Assembly (NCBI RefSeq): GCF_013002715.1
Contig: NZ_JABENB010000001.1
Coordinates: 1,984,001 to 2,048,000, forward strand
Reading direction: 5' to 3'
Length of the DNA: 64,000 nt
DNA from: Flexivirga aerilata
GTDB lineage: Bacteria; Actinomycetota; Actinomycetes; Actinomycetales; Dermatophilaceae
Part shown: positions 34,040-44,723 of the stretch, in pieces
Layout of the letters: each line of letters starts with the position of its first letter
Position numbering within the stretch: the stretch's first letter is position 1
The notes under the pieces: generated by a model
Database searches by the model: none
Told to the model about the DNA's origin: nothing
Seen by the model: only the letters and a program-made list of their open reading frames with translations
Position numbers and translations under genes: made by a program

Positions 34040-34717
34040 CTACAGCTGCAGGCGGTAGCCGATGCCCGGGTCGGTGATCAGGTAGCGCGGCTTGGCGGGG
34101 TCGGGCTCGAGCTTGCGGCGCAGGCCACCGGCATACACCCGCAGGTAGTGGGTCTCCTTCTCGTAGCCCGGGCCCCACACCTCGCGCAGCAGGTCGGCCT
34201 GGCTCACCAGGTGCCCCGGCCGCGCCGCGAGCGTCTCCAGGAAGTGCCACTCGGTCGGGGTGAGCCGCACCGGCACACCGTCGCGCAGCGCGATGCGCTC
34301 TGCGAAGTCGAGCGCAAAGTCCTTGGTGCGCACCGGAAGTGCGTGCGGCGAGGCGGTGGAGCGACGGCGGATCGCGGCGCGCACCCGGGCGAGCAGCTCG
34401 TCCATGCCGAAGGGTTTGGTGACGTAGTCGTCGGCACCCTCGTCGAGCGCCTCCACCTTGTCGTCGGAGTCGTGCCGTGCCGACAGCACGATGATCGGCA
34501 CGTCGCTGCTGCGGCGGATCCGGCGGATCACCTCGACGCCGTCGATGTCGGGCAACCCGAGGTCGAGCACCAGCACGTCGGGGGCCGACTCGTCCACGCT
34601 CTGCAGTGCACTGCGCCCGTCGAAGGCGTGCTCCACCTGGTAGTCCCGGGCGCGCAGGTTGATGCTGAGCGTGCGCACGAGGCTGGGTTCGTCGTCGACG
34701 ACGAGGACCCTGGTCAC
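34040..34717 (-). CDS. kdpE: response regulator KdpE
   Basis: 225-aa OmpR-type response regulator activating kdpFABC under low potassium. The receiver has the acidic pair DDE, the phosphorylated Asp in VLDLGLPDIDG, Thr/Ser in VLSARH and Lys in TKPFGMDELL. The winged helix ends with YLITDPGIGYRL. The GTG at 34717 overlaps the kdpD stop as GTGA, so kinase and regulator are co-translated. It is the last gene of the kdp cluster. Confidence 0.95.
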   Translation of the reverse strand: MTRVLVVDDEPSLVRTLSINLRARDYQVEHAFDGRSALQSVDESAPDVLVLDLGLPDIDGVEVIRRIRRSSDVPIIVLSARHDSDDKVEALDEGADDYVTKPFGMDELLARVRAAIRRRSTASPHALPVRTKDFALDFAERIALRDGVPVRLTPTEWHFLETLAARPGHLVSQADLLREVWGPGYEKETHYLRVYAGGLRRKLEPDPAKPRYLITDPGIGYRLQL

Positions 34718-37314
34718 GATGAAGCTCCTTCTCGCTGTGCGGATTCGGCGGGGTGGGCGACCCCGGGCTTGTGGTCGACGACCGGCAACCGCACGCACAT
34801 CGTGAGGCCGCCGCCCGGAGTGTCCTCGGCGTCGAGGGTGCCGTCCATCGCCTCGGTCAGCCCCTTGGCGACCGCGAGGCCGAGGCCCACGCCGTTGCCG
34901 CGGGGGCTGTCGCCATAGCGCTGGAAGGGGGCGAAGATGCCGGTGCGTTCGGACGCCGGCACGCCCGGCCCGCGATCGATGACCCGCACTTCGACTGCCT
35001 TGCCGAGGCGTTCGGCGCTGAGCACGACCTCCTGGCGCCCGGGGGAGTAGCGCAGAGCGTTCTCCAGCAGGTTGGCGAGCACCCGCTCGGCCAGGCCCGC
35101 GTCGGCGAGGCAGGTCAGGTGCGGGTCGGGCAGCCAGCTGCGCACCCGGTGCGGCTCGCTGACCGTGTGGAGCGTCGCCGAGACCAGGTCGCCGACCTGC
35201 AGCTCGTCGGTGCGGGCGGTGATGCTGCCGGACTGGATGCGCGACATGTCGAGCAGGTTCTCGATCAGCCCGTCGAGCCGATCCGTCGACTCCTCAACGG
35301 TTTCCAGCAGCTCCCGCTGATCGGCAGCCGTCAGTTGTATGTCGGTGCTGCGCAGGCTCGACACGCCTGCCTTGATCGCCGCGAGCGGAGTCCGCAGGTC
35401 GTGCGACACGGCGGCCAGCAGCGCCGCGCGGGACCGGTTGTCCTTCGCCAGACCGGCCGCGGCCGCCGCCTGCTTGGCGAGCTCGTTGCGGTGCAGGATC
35501 GCCGCGGCGACGCTCGCGTAGGCCTCGACGAGCCGGCGCTGCCCGGCGTCCGCGACGTCCCCGGCGATCACCAGCTGGTGCTCGTCGTCCACTGGCGCAC
35601 GGGTCAGGCGCGCGTCGAGCTCCTGCAGCGGCACCTCGCCGCTGATCATCACCGGCTGCCCCGGGACCCCGGTCGTGGTGGTGCGCACCAGGGCGGCGCC
35701 GTCGGCGTCGAAGATGTCGCGGGCCTGGTCGAGCAGCACCGGCAGCTGGTCCTTGACCGCGAGCAGGGAGTGGGTCAGCTCGGCGAGCAGGCGCGAATCT
35801 CGTTCGGCCGCAATGGCTCTCGCAGTGCGCCGCGCGGTCAGGTGGACCACGGACGCAACGGCCACGGCGACGACGACGAAGACCAGCAGCGCGAAGGCGT
35901 TCTGCGGCTGGCTGATGGTGAGCGTGCCCTCGGGTGGGGTGAAATACCAGTTGAGCGCGAGGCTCGCCAGCACCGCGGAGGTAAGCGCCGGCCAGAGACC
36001 ACCGACGATCGCGGTGATCACCGTGAACGCGAGGTAGATCAGCACGTCGAGCGGGAGCGCCTGCCCCTGCGACGTCACGTCGATGATCCAGGTGAGCAGT
36101 GCGACGCCGACGGTGGCGAGCAGCCAGCCGGCCACCTCACGGCGCAGCCCGAGACCGTCCCAGTCGACCGCGGGAGATCGGCCGGCGTGCGCGAGTTCGT
36201 GGCTGACCATCAGCACGTCGATGTCACCGGACCCGTCGACGACCGTGTCGCCCACGCCCCGGCCGAGCAGCCGCTGCCACCGGCTGCGGCGGCTGGCGCC
36301 GACGATGATCTGCGAGGCATTGACCCCGCGGGCGAACTCCAGGATCGCCTCGCCGACGTCGGAGCCCGTGACCGTGTGCATCGTGCCGCCGAGCTCGGCG
36401 ACCAGCTGCCGCGCTGCCGTCGCGGATTCCGGTGGTACGTCACGCAATCCGGTGTCGGGGACGACCTGCACGGCATACAGCTCGCCGCCGGCGCCGCGGC
36501 TCGCGATGCGCGCGCCACGACGCAGCAGCGTCTCCTGCTCGGGGCCGCCGGTGAGCGCGACGACGACACGTTCGCGCACCGGCCAGGTGGAGTCGATGTC
36601 GTGGTCGTCGCGGTAGCGGGCGAGCGCCTCGTCGACACGGTCGGCGGTCCACAGCAGCGCGAGCTCGCGCAACGCCGACAGGTTGCCGGCGCGGAAGTAG
36701 TTGGCGAGCGCCGCGTCGACGCGGTCGGCGGCATAGACATTGCCGTGCGCGAGCCGGCGACGCAGCGCCTCCGGCGTCATGTCGACCAGCTCGATCTGGT
36801 CGGCGGCCCGCACCACGGCGTCCGGCACGGTCTCCTGCTGACGGATGCCGGTGATCTGGAAGACCGCGTCGTTGAGCGACTCCAGGTGCTGCACGTTGAC
36901 CGTGGAGATCACGTCGATGCCGGCGTCGAGCAACTGCTCGATGTCCTCGAAACGACGCTCGTGGCCCGCTCCGCCGGCGTTGCTGTGGGCGAGCTCGTCG
37001 ACCAGCACGACCTCGGGCCGGCGGCGCAGCACCGCGTCGACGTCGAGCTCGTGGAGCGTGGCGCCGTCCCGCACCACCTCGCGGCGGGGCAGCACCTCGA
37101 GCCCGTCCAGCTGCGCGGCGGTGTAGGCCCGGTCGTGGGTCTCGACGAGCCCGACGACCACGTCGGTGCCACGGGCCCGGCGGCGCTGCGCCTCCTGCAG
37201 CATCTTGACGGTCTTGCCGACTCCGGGAGCGGAGCCGAGGAAGATGCGCAGACGGCCACGGGACATGCGTCGATTGTCCCGCTCCCGCGGCTGCTCGCCG
37301 ACCGTGCCCGTCAT
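34714..37314 (-). CDS. kdpD: sensor histidine kinase KdpD
   Basis: 866-aa membrane sensor of potassium stress. The KdpD N-domain (about 15-225) begins with the Walker A GSAPGVGKT; a Usp-like domain follows (about 250-370). Four transmembrane segments lie at about 395-500, then a GAF-like part, the HisKA box AVSHDLRTPLAAI and the HATPase motifs (NLLENALRY, DRGPGVP, GVGLGLAV). ATG 37314 lies 8 nt after kdpC; ATG 37266 with GGGAGC upstream is an alternative that removes 16 residues. Usp and KdpD domains can bind c-di-AMP in other species; the same nucleotide is sensed by the riboswitch at 25 kb. Confidence 0.94.
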   Translation of the reverse strand: MTGTVGEQPRERDNRRMSRGRLRIFLGSAPGVGKTVKMLQEAQRRRARGTDVVVGLVETHDRAYTAAQLDGLEVLPRREVVRDGATLHELDVDAVLRRRPEVVLVDELAHSNAGGAGHERRFEDIEQLLDAGIDVISTVNVQHLESLNDAVFQITGIRQQETVPDAVVRAADQIELVDMTPEALRRRLAHGNVYAADRVDAALANYFRAGNLSALRELALLWTADRVDEALARYRDDHDIDSTWPVRERVVVALTGGPEQETLLRRGARIASRGAGGELYAVQVVPDTGLRDVPPESATAARQLVAELGGTMHTVTGSDVGEAILEFARGVNASQIIVGASRRSRWQRLLGRGVGDTVVDGSGDIDVLMVSHELAHAGRSPAVDWDGLGLRREVAGWLLATVGVALLTWIIDVTSQGQALPLDVLIYLAFTVITAIVGGLWPALTSAVLASLALNWYFTPPEGTLTISQPQNAFALLVFVVVAVAVASVVHLTARRTARAIAAERDSRLLAELTHSLLAVKDQLPVLLDQARDIFDADGAALVRTTTTGVPGQPVMISGEVPLQELDARLTRAPVDDEHQLVIAGDVADAGQRRLVEAYASVAAAILHRNELAKQAAAAAGLAKDNRSRAALLAAVSHDLRTPLAAIKAGVSSLRSTDIQLTAADQRELLETVEESTDRLDGLIENLLDMSRIQSGSITARTDELQVGDLVSATLHTVSEPHRVRSWLPDPHLTCLADAGLAERVLANLLENALRYSPGRQEVVLSAERLGKAVEVRVIDRGPGVPASERTGIFAPFQRYGDSPRGNGVGLGLAVAKGLTEAMDGTLDAEDTPGGGLTMCVRLPVVDHKPGVAHPAESAQREGASS

Positions 37315-37321
37315 GGGCGCG

Positions 37322-37903
37322 TCACTTCGTCCCGGACAGCTGCTGGAGGGCCAGGTTGAGCCGCAGCACGTTGACCCGCTCGTCGCCGAGGAAGCCCGCG
37401 ACCCGTCCCTCAGTGGCCTCGTCGACCAGCCGCAGCGCCTGCGCCGGTTGCAGGCCGCGCGCCCTCGCGACGGCCGGTGCCTGGAGCCGGGCGTAGGCGG
37501 GCGAAATGTGCGGGTCGAGACCGCTCGCGCTCATCGTGAGCGCGTCGGGCGGCGGGGTGCCGCCGAGCGGTGCGAGCGCCTTCTCGCGGGCGGCGACCGC
37601 CTCCTGCTGCCGCGTGTCGGTCGCCGGGAGGTTGGAGCCGCCGCTGGCGTCCCCGGCATACGCCGACGCCGAGTCGCGGCCGTGGAACCACTCGGGGCCC
37701 TTCCACTGCTGGCCGAGCAGCGACGAGCCGACGACCCTGCCGTCGACCGACACCGGCGAGCCGGTGGCCTGGTCGTGGAAGGCGACCCGTCCGACGGCCC
37801 AGACCGCGGCCGGGTAGAGCACGCCGACCAGCACGGTCAGCACGAGGAAGATGCGCAGGGCCGCGAGGGTCTGGCGGCCGATGGTGAGCGATGAGGTGGT
37901 CAT
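37322..37903 (-). CDS. kdpC: potassium-transporting ATPase subunit KdpC
   Basis: 193-aa single-span subunit that stabilises the KdpAB complex. One N-terminal helix (about 15-35) is followed by the conserved GSSLLGQQWKGPEWFHGRDSAS and SGLDPHISP and the end NVLRLNLAL. The length is normal. It lies 3 nt after kdpB. Confidence 0.95.
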   Translation of the reverse strand: MTTSSLTIGRQTLAALRIFLVLTVLVGVLYPAAVWAVGRVAFHDQATGSPVSVDGRVVGSSLLGQQWKGPEWFHGRDSASAYAGDASGGSNLPATDTRQQEAVAAREKALAPLGGTPPPDALTMSASGLDPHISPAYARLQAPAVARARGLQPAQALRLVDEATEGRVAGFLGDERVNVLRLNLALQQLSGTK

Positions 37904-37906
37904 GGG

Positions 37907-39919
37907 TCACATCCCGGGGAGGAACTGGATAACGAGGTCGATGAGCTTGATCCCGACGAACGGCACGATCACGCCGCCCAGTCCGTAGATCAGCAGGTTG
38001 CGCGTGAGCAGCTGGTCTGCCCGCAACGGGCGGTAGCGAACTCCCTTGAGCGACAACGGGATCAACGCCACGATGATCAGCGCGTTGAAGATGACCGCCG
38101 ACAGGATCGCCGAGTTGGACGAGTGCAGCCGCATGATGTTGAGCCCGTCGAGGCCCGGGTAGATCGCCACGAACATCGCGGGAATGATCGCGAAGTACTT
38201 CGCCAGGTCGTTGGCGATCGAGAAGGTCGTGAGCGCGCCACGGGTGATCAGCAGCTGCTTGCCGATGCCGACGATGTCGATCAGCTTGGTCGGGTTGGAG
38301 TCGAGGTCGACCATGTTGCCGGCCTCCTTCGCCGCCGAGGTGCCGGTGTTCATCGCCACGCCGACGTCGGCCTGCGCGAGCGCGGGTGCGTCGTTGGTGC
38401 CGTCGCCGGTCATCGCGACCAGCCGGCCGCCCTCCTGCTCGGTCCGGATGAGGCGCATCTTGTCCTCGGGCGTCGCCTCCGCGAGGAAGTCGTCGACTCC
38501 CGCCTCGTCGGCAATCGCCTTGGCGGTCAACGGATTGTCGCCGGTGATCATCACCGTGCGGATGCCCATCTGCCGCAGCTGCGCGAAGCGTTCGACCATG
38601 CCGGGCTTGATCACGTCCTTCAGATGTATGACGCCGACCGCGTCCGTCACGCCGCCCTCGCGGCCGATGGACACCACCAGCGGCGTGCCGCCGTCGGCGG
38701 ACACCCGGTCGGCGATCGCCATCGCCTCGTCCGCGCCGGCGCCGCCGGACTCGCGCACCAGACGGCACACCGAACCGGCTGCGCCCTTGCGCAACTGCGT
38801 CCCGTCGGCGAGGTCCACGCCGCTCATCCGGGTCTGCGCGGTGAACGGCACGACCGTCGCGCCGGCAGGCGAATCGTGATCTTTGCCAAGGTGGTTCGCG
38901 GTCCAGTCGACGATCGACCGCCCCTCCGGGGTCTCGTCGGCCAGCGACGACAGGTGTGCCAGGCGGTGCACCTCGCTCGCCTCGCCGTCCCCGACCACGA
39001 TGATGTCGGCGGCCTGCCGGTTGCCGAGCGTGATCGTGCCGGTCTTGTCCAGCAGCAGCGTGGACACGTCACCGGCGGCCTCGACCGCGCGGCCGGACAT
39101 CGCGAGCACGTTGCGCTGCACGAGCCGGTCCATCCCGGCGATGCCGATCGCCGACAGCAGGGCACCGATGGTGGTCGGGATGAGGCAGACCAGCAGCGCG
39201 ACGAGCACCAGCACGCTGGGCTTCGGGCCGTTCCAGCCGGCGAGCGACGGGATGGTCGCGACCGCCAGCAGGAAGATGATCGTGAGCACCGTCAGCAGGA
39301 TGCCGAGCGCGATCTCGTTGGGGGTCTTCTGCCGTTCGGCGCCCTCGACGAGGGAGATCATCCGGTCGATGAAGGTCTCGCCGGGCTTGGCGGTGATGCG
39401 CACCACGATCCGGTCCGACAGCACGGTCGTGCCGCCGGTGACGGCGCACCGGTCACCGCCGGCCTCCCGGACCACCGGGGCGGATTCGCCGGTGATCGCG
39501 GACTCGTCGACGGTCGCGATGCCCTCGACGACGTCACCGTCGCCCGGGATCACCTGGCCGGCCTCGATGACCACCCGGTCGTCCAGCTTCAGCTCCGCGG
39601 CCGGCACCTGCTCCTCGCCCCCGCCATACGTGATGCGACGGGCGGTGGTGGTCGAGCGGGTCTTGCGCAACGTGTCCGCCTGCGCCTTGCCGCGGCCCTC
39701 GGCGACGGACTCGGCGAGGTTGGCGAACAGGACCGTCGCCCACAGCCAGATCGCGACCAGGACCGAGAACCACGACGGGTGGATGCAGGCCAGGACGGTG
39801 GTCAGGACGGCGCTGATCCAGACCACGAAGAGCACCGGCTGGCGCACGAGGTGCCGCGGATCGGCCTTGCGCAGCGCGCCGGGCAACGACTCGACGGCCT
39901 GGTGGGTGAGAGTCGACAT
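37907..39919 (-). CDS. kdpB: potassium-transporting P-type ATPase catalytic subunit KdpB
   Basis: 670-aa ATPase driving K+ uptake through KdpA. The phosphorylated Asp is in DKTGTITLG; the actuator loop is ITGESAPV; the hinge motif [16 protein letters not shown] is complete. The membrane segments and the C-terminal [16 protein letters not shown] are intact. The native start is taken as ATG 39919 ([20 protein letters not shown]), where family members begin. The frame stays open upstream through three more ATG codons at 40006, 40084 and 40162, because repeated junction cassettes lie between kdpA and kdpB. Starting at 40162 would give a 751-aa protein with a highly charged N-terminus. Confidence 0.93.
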   Translation of the reverse strand: MSTLTHQAVESLPGALRKADPRHLVRQPVLFVVWISAVLTTVLACIHPSWFSVLVAIWLWATVLFANLAESVAEGRGKAQADTLRKTRSTTTARRITYGGGEEQVPAAELKLDDRVVIEAGQVIPGDGDVVEGIATVDESAITGESAPVVREAGGDRCAVTGGTTVLSDRIVVRITAKPGETFIDRMISLVEGAERQKTPNEIALGILLTVLTIIFLLAVATIPSLAGWNGPKPSVLVLVALLVCLIPTTIGALLSAIGIAGMDRLVQRNVLAMSGRAVEAAGDVSTLLLDKTGTITLGNRQAADIIVVGDGEASEVHRLAHLSSLADETPEGRSIVDWTANHLGKDHDSPAGATVVPFTAQTRMSGVDLADGTQLRKGAAGSVCRLVRESGGAGADEAMAIADRVSADGGTPLVVSIGREGGVTDAVGVIHLKDVIKPGMVERFAQLRQMGIRTVMITGDNPLTAKAIADEAGVDDFLAEATPEDKMRLIRTEQEGGRLVAMTGDGTNDAPALAQADVGVAMNTGTSAAKEAGNMVDLDSNPTKLIDIVGIGKQLLITRGALTTFSIANDLAKYFAIIPAMFVAIYPGLDGLNIMRLHSSNSAILSAVIFNALIIVALIPLSLKGVRYRPLRADQLLTRNLLIYGLGGVIVPFVGIKLIDLVIQFLPGM

Positions 39920-40162
39920 GGTGTTGCTGCTCGTTTCTTCGTCCAAGATGGCGGGCCTGGTTCGTTCTGCCTCGACTGCGGGCCTCGCTCGTTCCTCCGA
40001 TTTCATGAGGTTGCTCGTGCCTCTTTCCTCGACTGCGGGCCTCGCTCGTTCCTCGCTCGTGTCCTCGTCTCGGTCGGCACTCATGGTGTTGTTCGTGCCT
40101 CTTTCCTCGACTGCGGGCCTCGCTCGTTCCTCGCTCGTGTCCTCGTCTCGGTCGGCACTCAT
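39920..40162 (-). repeat. tandem start-codon junction cassettes between kdpA and kdpB
   Basis: Two nearly identical 78-bp units (40162-40085 and 40084-40007), each of 26 codons beginning [20 protein letters not shown]. An 87-bp shorter relative follows (40006-39920) that keeps the core GAGGAACGAGCGAGGCCCGC. Each unit begins with ATG, has no stop in frame and ends at the next ATG. The first ATG overlaps the kdpA stop (ATGA). The units are purine-rich on the coding strand, with GAGGAAAGAGG 13 nt before the following ATG. A diverged copy is at 19864-19941. Confidence 0.9.
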
Positions 40163-41805
40163 GAGAGCGCCTCCGCGAGCGGGCCGAGCGCCAGCGGGGG
40201 CAGGAAGGTCAATCCGGTGACCAGCAACGCCACGCCGACCATCAGGCCGGAGAAGAGCGGGGTGTGGGTGGGCATGGTGCCCTCGGTGGTGGGTCGCCGG
40301 CGCTGCGTCGCGAACGCCCCGGCCAGGGCGAGCACCAGAAACATCGGCAGGAACCGGCCGATCAGCATGCACGCGCCAAGGGTCAGGTTGAGGTAGGGCT
40401 GATCGGCGGTGAGGCCGGCGAACGCCGAGCCGTTGTTGTTCGAGGCCGACGCGTAGGCGTAGAACATCTCGGACAACCCGTGCGGGCCGGTCGCGAGCAG
40501 ACCCGCCTTGGCCGTGCCCACCGTCAGCGCGGCGGCGGTGCCGACGAGCACCAGCGCCGGAGTCACGATCGTGTAGAGCGCGGCATACGTGATTTCCTTG
40601 CGCCCCACCTGTTTTCCGAGGATCTCCGGGGTGCGCCCGACCATCAGGCCGGCGATGAACACCGCGAGGATCGCGACGACGAGTGCGCCATAGAGGCCGG
40701 AGCCGACGCCACCGGGGGTGATCTCACCGAGCAGCATGTTGGTGAGCGCGCCGCCCCCGCCGATGGGGCTGTAGGACTCGTGCATCGAGTTGACGGCGCC
40801 GGTCGAGGTCGCGGTCGTGGAGTTGGCGAAGAGCGCCGACGCCCAGACCCCGAACCGCACCTCCTTGCCCTCCATCGCGCCGGTCGGCGCCGTCGACGCC
40901 GCCTGCTCGGCCCAGGTGATGACCACGAGCATCGCGGCCCAGAGGAAGGCCATGAACCCGGCGACGGCGTAGCCCTGCCGCGTGTCGCCGACCATTCGGC
41001 CGTAGGTGCGCGGCAGCGAGAACGGGATGACGAGGATCAGGAGGATCTCGACCAGGTTGGTGAACGCGTTGGGGTTTTCGAAGGGGTGCGCGGAGTTGGC
41101 GTTGAAGTAACCGCCGCCGTTGGTGCCGAGCTCCTTGATCGCCTCCTGGCTCGCGACCAGCCCGCTCTCGATCGTCTGGTGACCGCCGCCGAGCGTGCTG
41201 ATCGTCTGCGGTGCCGACAGGTCCTGTATGACGCCGCCCGCGAGCAGCACCACGGCGCCGGCGAACGCGATCGGCAGCAGCACCCGCACGACGGCCCGCG
41301 TCAGGTCGACCCAGAAGTTGCCGACCGTGCCGGTGTGCCGGGCGGCCAGGCCGCGGATCAGCGCGACGGCGACGGCGAGGCCGACCGCGGCGGAGACGAA
41401 GTTCTGCACCGCGAGGCCGAGCGTCTGCACGAGCGCGCTCGCCCCGGACTCCCCGGCGTAGCTCTGCCAGTTGGTGTTGGTGACGAACGAGATCGAGGTG
41501 TTCACCGCGGTGTGCCAGTCCATCGATGCCCCGCGCGCGAGCGGCAGGTGCTGCTGCAGCATGAGCAGCGCCCCGAGGAAGACCAGGCTGACCACCGAGA
41601 ACGCGCCGACCGACACGGCATACCGGCTCCACCGTTGCCCCGACCGCGGGTCGATCCCGCAGAGCCGGTAGAACGCCCGCTCGACGGCGAGGTCCCGATC
41701 GGTGGTGAAGACCCGCGCCAGGTAGTCGCCGAGCGGCACGTGCACCGCGGCGAGCGCGATGACGAGGACTGCGATGGTCAGCAACCCGCTGACGTCCTCG
41801 CTCAT
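40159..41805 (-). CDS. kdpA: potassium-transporting ATPase subunit KdpA
   Basis: 548-aa K+-channel-like subunit of KdpFABC, about ten membrane helices. Conserved pore regions are visible: [37 protein letters not shown], and the late [13 protein letters not shown]. The stop overlaps the first junction cassette (ATGA at 40159-40162) and the start overlaps the kdpF stop by one base (TGATG). Confidence 0.96.
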   Translation of the reverse strand: MSEDVSGLLTIAVLVIALAAVHVPLGDYLARVFTTDRDLAVERAFYRLCGIDPRSGQRWSRYAVSVGAFSVVSLVFLGALLMLQQHLPLARGASMDWHTAVNTSISFVTNTNWQSYAGESGASALVQTLGLAVQNFVSAAVGLAVAVALIRGLAARHTGTVGNFWVDLTRAVVRVLLPIAFAGAVVLLAGGVIQDLSAPQTISTLGGGHQTIESGLVASQEAIKELGTNGGGYFNANSAHPFENPNAFTNLVEILLILVIPFSLPRTYGRMVGDTRQGYAVAGFMAFLWAAMLVVITWAEQAASTAPTGAMEGKEVRFGVWASALFANSTTATSTGAVNSMHESYSPIGGGGALTNMLLGEITPGGVGSGLYGALVVAILAVFIAGLMVGRTPEILGKQVGRKEITYAALYTIVTPALVLVGTAAALTVGTAKAGLLATGPHGLSEMFYAYASASNNNGSAFAGLTADQPYLNLTLGACMLIGRFLPMFLVLALAGAFATQRRRPTTEGTMPTHTPLFSGLMVGVALLVTGLTFLPPLALGPLAEALS

Positions 41806-41891
41806 CAGAACTTGTCCGGGCGGATCAGGGCGTAGACGAGATACGCCAGGAGGGCGAGCGCGATGACGCCCGCGACGAGATATTCGGCCAT
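41805..41891 (-). CDS. kdpF: KdpF small subunit
   Basis: 28-aa single-helix peptide (MAEYLVAGVIALALLAYLVY then ALIRPDKF) that stabilises KdpABC. The sequence and the position immediately before kdpA identify it; it is too short for ordinary gene finders. Its stop shares one base with the kdpA start. Confidence 0.93.
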   Translation of the reverse strand: MAEYLVAGVIALALLAYLVYALIRPDKF

Positions 41892-41929
41892 GCCCTCAGC
41901 CAACGCCGAGGTATGGCGGCAGAACCCTT

Positions 41930-41984
41930 CGTTGACGCGGCTTTTGCGGGCGTTGACGCCTTCTTTACGGGCTTCTCTTTACGG
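41930..41984 (-). promoter_or_regulatory. direct repeats upstream of kdpFABCDE, possible KdpE operator
   Basis: Two copies of CGTTGACGC (41930-41938 and 41951-41959) lie 21 bp apart, and two copies of TCTTTACGG (41962-41970 and 41976-41984) lie 14 bp apart. Direct repeats on one DNA face are how OmpR-type regulators such as KdpE bind. The position 40-95 bp before kdpF fits. The promoter itself is not clear; CATACC at 41920-41925 region (minus strand) may be a -10. Confidence 0.35.
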
Positions 41985-42013
41985 CGTCCGGTACGGCGCC
42001 AGGTGCGCGCCGC

Positions 42014-43210
42014 TCAGCCGTCGAGCTGCTCGATCGTCGCCACGCTCGGCCCACGGGTGGTCTGCAGGTCGCGCGCGACCGCCTCGGCGTCGCGCAGCAC
42101 GCGCAGCACGTTGCCGCCCGCCACCTTGACCAGGTCGGCGTCGGACCAGCCGAGGTCGGCGAGCGCGGCGAACACCTTCGGGTAGCCGGTGACGTCCTCC
42201 AGACCGGCCGGCAGCCCCGGCACCCCGTCGTAGTCTCCGCCGACCCCGAGGTGGTCGATGCCGGCGACCTCGCGGATGTGCACGAAGTGCGCGACCACGT
42301 CGTCGATCGTCGCGACCGGCTCCGGGTGGTCGGCCGCCCACTGCTTGGCAAACGGCTGGAACGCGGCCAGGTCGGTCGGGGTGATGCCGGCCTCCCGCGC
42401 GGCATCCTGCGCGTCGGCCCGCCACCTGGCCGCGGCCGGCGAGACGAAGCCCGGCACGAACGTCGACATGATCACGCCGTTCCTGTCGCGCAGCGTCTCC
42501 AGCACGTCGTCGGGCGCGTTGCGCGGGGTGTCGCAGACCGCGCGCGCCGAGGAGTGGCTGAAGATCACCGGTGCCTCCGACGTGGCGAGCGCCGCGCGCA
42601 TCGTGTCGGCGGACACGTGGGACAGGTCGACCAGCATGCCGAGCCGGTTCATCTCGCGCACCACCTCGACCCCGAAGCGGGTGAGCCCGCCGTGCACCGG
42701 CTCGTCGGTCGCCGAGTCGGCCCACGGGTTGTTGTCGTTATGGGTGAGCGTCATGTAGCGCACGCCCAGCACGTAGAGCATCCGCAGCGCCGCGAGCGAG
42801 CTGTCGATCGACTGACCGCCCTCGGCGCCGAGCAGCGAGGCGATCCGCCCGGATCGGAAGACCGACTCCACCTCGTCGGCGGTGCGGGCCAGGCCGAACG
42901 CCTCCGGCCAGCGGCCGATCATCTGGTGCACCGCGTCGATCTGCTCCAGCGTCTGGGTGACCGCCTGGCTGCCCGGCAGGTTCGACGGCACGTAGACCGA
43001 CCAGAACTGCCCGCCGACGCAGCCCGCCCGCAACCGCTCGATGTCGGTGTGGGTGCGCCCCGCCGTGCCCGCCGCCAGGTCCAGCTCGTCGAAGTCGTAG
43101 CCGACGAGGTCGCGCGCGGCATACGGCAGGTCGTTGTGTCCGTCGATGAGCGGGTGCTCGTGCAGGAGTGCGATGACCCGGTCGAGGCTGGTGGTGTCGG
43201 TGGTCGCCAT
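42014..43210 (-). CDS. membrane dipeptidase (peptidase family M19)
   Basis: 398-aa zinc dipeptidase of the renal dipeptidase family, cleaving dipeptides including some with D-residues. Metal-site motifs are in order: IDGHNDLP (His and Asp), LLGAEGGQ (bridging Glu), VDLSHVS and [15 protein letters not shown] (His ligands) and [12 protein letters not shown] (Asp). No signal peptide is seen, so it is probably cytosolic. It is divergent from rimO with about 55 bp between the starts. Confidence 0.92.
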   Translation of the reverse strand: MATTDTTSLDRVIALLHEHPLIDGHNDLPYAARDLVGYDFDELDLAAGTAGRTHTDIERLRAGCVGGQFWSVYVPSNLPGSQAVTQTLEQIDAVHQMIGRWPEAFGLARTADEVESVFRSGRIASLLGAEGGQSIDSSLAALRMLYVLGVRYMTLTHNDNNPWADSATDEPVHGGLTRFGVEVVREMNRLGMLVDLSHVSADTMRAALATSEAPVIFSHSSARAVCDTPRNAPDDVLETLRDRNGVIMSTFVPGFVSPAAARWRADAQDAAREAGITPTDLAAFQPFAKQWAADHPEPVATIDDVVAHFVHIREVAGIDHLGVGGDYDGVPGLPAGLEDVTGYPKVFAALADLGWSDADLVKVAGGNVLRVLRDAEAVARDLQTTRGPSVATIEQLDG

Positions 43211-43252
43211 ACCGTCATCTCATCACGATTCGATGGTGCCCCTGCCGTCCCA

Positions 43253-43258
43253 TAGAGT
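43253..43258 (+). promoter_or_regulatory. -10 box of leaderless rimO
   Basis: TAGAGT stands 7 nt before the ATG at 43266, with no Shine-Dalgarno. Confidence 0.5.
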
Positions 43259-43265
43259 TGACGAC

Positions 43266-44723
43266 ATGGATTCCCGCAGCGTCGCCCTGGTCACTCTGGG
43301 ATGCGCTCGCAACGAGGTCGACTCCGAGGAGCTCGCCGGCCGGCTCGCCGGGGAGGGCTGGGCCCTCGTCGACGACGCGGCCGACGCCGACGTCGCGGTG
43401 ATCAACACCTGCGGGTTCGTCGAGCAGGCCAAGAAGGACTCGATCGACGCGCTGCTCGAGGCGCGCGACCTGAAGGACCACGGGCGCACCCAGGCGGTCG
43501 TCGCCGTGGGCTGCCTCGCCGAGCGCTACGGCGAGCAGCTGGCCGCGCAACTGCCCGAGGCCGACGCGGTGCTCGGCTTCGACTCCTACGCCGACATGTC
43601 CTCCCACCTGAGCGCGGTCCTCGCCGGGCACGCGCCCGCCTCGCACACCCCCGGTGACCGGCGCAAGCTGCTGCCGATCAGCCCGGTCGCGCGCCAGGAC
43701 GCCGGCGTTGCCGCGCCCGGGCACGGTGACGTGCGCCGGCCCGACGACGTCGAGGTCGCCTCTCCGGTGTCGTCGCCGCGGGTGATCCGCGCCCGGCTCG
43801 ACGGCCGGCCGTGGGCGCCGCTGAAGATCGCGTCCGGCTGCGACCGACGGTGCGCGTTCTGCGCGATCCCGTCCTTCCGCGGGGCGTTCGTCTCCCGCCG
43901 TCCGTCCGACGTGCTCGCCGAGGCCCGCTGGCTGGGACAGCGCGGGGTGCGCGAGGTCTTCCTGGTCTCGGAGAACTCCACGTCATACGGCAAGGACCTC
44001 GGTGACCTGCGGCTGCTCGACACGATGCTGCCGGAACTCGCTGCCGTAGAAGGCATTTCGCGGGTGCGGGTGTCCTACCTGCAGCCGGCCGAGATCCGCC
44101 CGGAGCTGCTCGACGTGATGGCGCAGACGCCCGGCGTCGTGCCCTACTACGACATCTCGTTCCAGCACGCGAGCGGACCGCTGCTGCGTCGCATGCGCCG
44201 CTTCGGCGACCGCGAGTCGTTCCTGCAACTGCTCGACGAGGTGCGCCGGCGCACGCCGGAGGCCGGCATCCGCAGCAACGTGATCGTCGGCTTCCCGGGC
44301 GAGACCGACGACGACCTGCAGGAGCTGGAGGACTTCCTCACCGCGGCCCGCCTCGACGTGGTCGGCGTCTTCGGCTACTCCGACGAGGACGGCACCGAGG
44401 CCGAGACCTATGACGGCAAGCTGCCCGAGACCGAGGTCGCGGCCCGGCTGGAGCACTTCCGCACGCTCGCCGAGCAGCTCAACGAGCAGCGCGCCGCCGA
44501 GCGCATCGGGCAGACCGTCGAGGTGCTGGTCGAGGCCGACGGCACCGGACCCGACGACGACGGAGAAGTGCGCGGTCGGGCCGCGCAGCAGGGCCCGGAC
44601 GTCGACGGCGAGACGATCCTGCAGGTGCCGGCCGGTGCGGTGCAGGTCGGGCAGGTGGTGACCGCCCGCGTGACGGACACCCTGGGTGTCGACCTGATCG
44701 CGGCACCCGAGCAGACCGCATGA
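43266..44723 (+). CDS. rimO: ribosomal protein S12 methylthiotransferase RimO
   Basis: 485-aa radical-SAM enzyme adding a methylthio group to the conserved Asp of ribosomal protein S12. The N-terminal UPF0004 domain has the three cluster cysteines ([31 protein letters not shown]). The radical-SAM triad is [11 protein letters not shown] (CxxxCxxC), followed by a C-terminal TRAM-like domain (about 415-480). An insert of about 30 residues separates the two cluster domains (around 145-170). Actinobacterial RimO is often of this length. The pgsA start overlaps its stop (ATGA). Confidence 0.95.
   Translation: MDSRSVALVTLGCARNEVDSEELAGRLAGEGWALVDDAADADVAVINTCGFVEQAKKDSIDALLEARDLKDHGRTQAVVAVGCLAERYGEQLAAQLPEADAVLGFDSYADMSSHLSAVLAGHAPASHTPGDRRKLLPISPVARQDAGVAAPGHGDVRRPDDVEVASPVSSPRVIRARLDGRPWAPLKIASGCDRRCAFCAIPSFRGAFVSRRPSDVLAEARWLGQRGVREVFLVSENSTSYGKDLGDLRLLDTMLPELAAVEGISRVRVSYLQPAEIRPELLDVMAQTPGVVPYYDISFQHASGPLLRRMRRFGDRESFLQLLDEVRRRTPEAGIRSNVIVGFPGETDDDLQELEDFLTAARLDVVGVFGYSDEDGTEAETYDGKLPETEVAARLEHFRTLAEQLNEQRAAERIGQTVEVLVEADGTGPDDDGEVRGRAAQQGPDVDGETILQVPAGAVQVGQVVTARVTDTLGVDLIAAPEQTA

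Noticed and set aside
34753-37359. 868-codon plus-strand open frame opposite kdpD
   Set aside because: It is antisense to a clear KdpD with all kinase motifs; its translation is His/Arg/Gly/Val-rich low-complexity sequence, as expected from the GC-rich opposite strand.
38123-40396. 757-codon plus-strand open frame opposite kdpB
   Set aside because: Antisense shadow of KdpB; no recognisable domain and no ribosome site.
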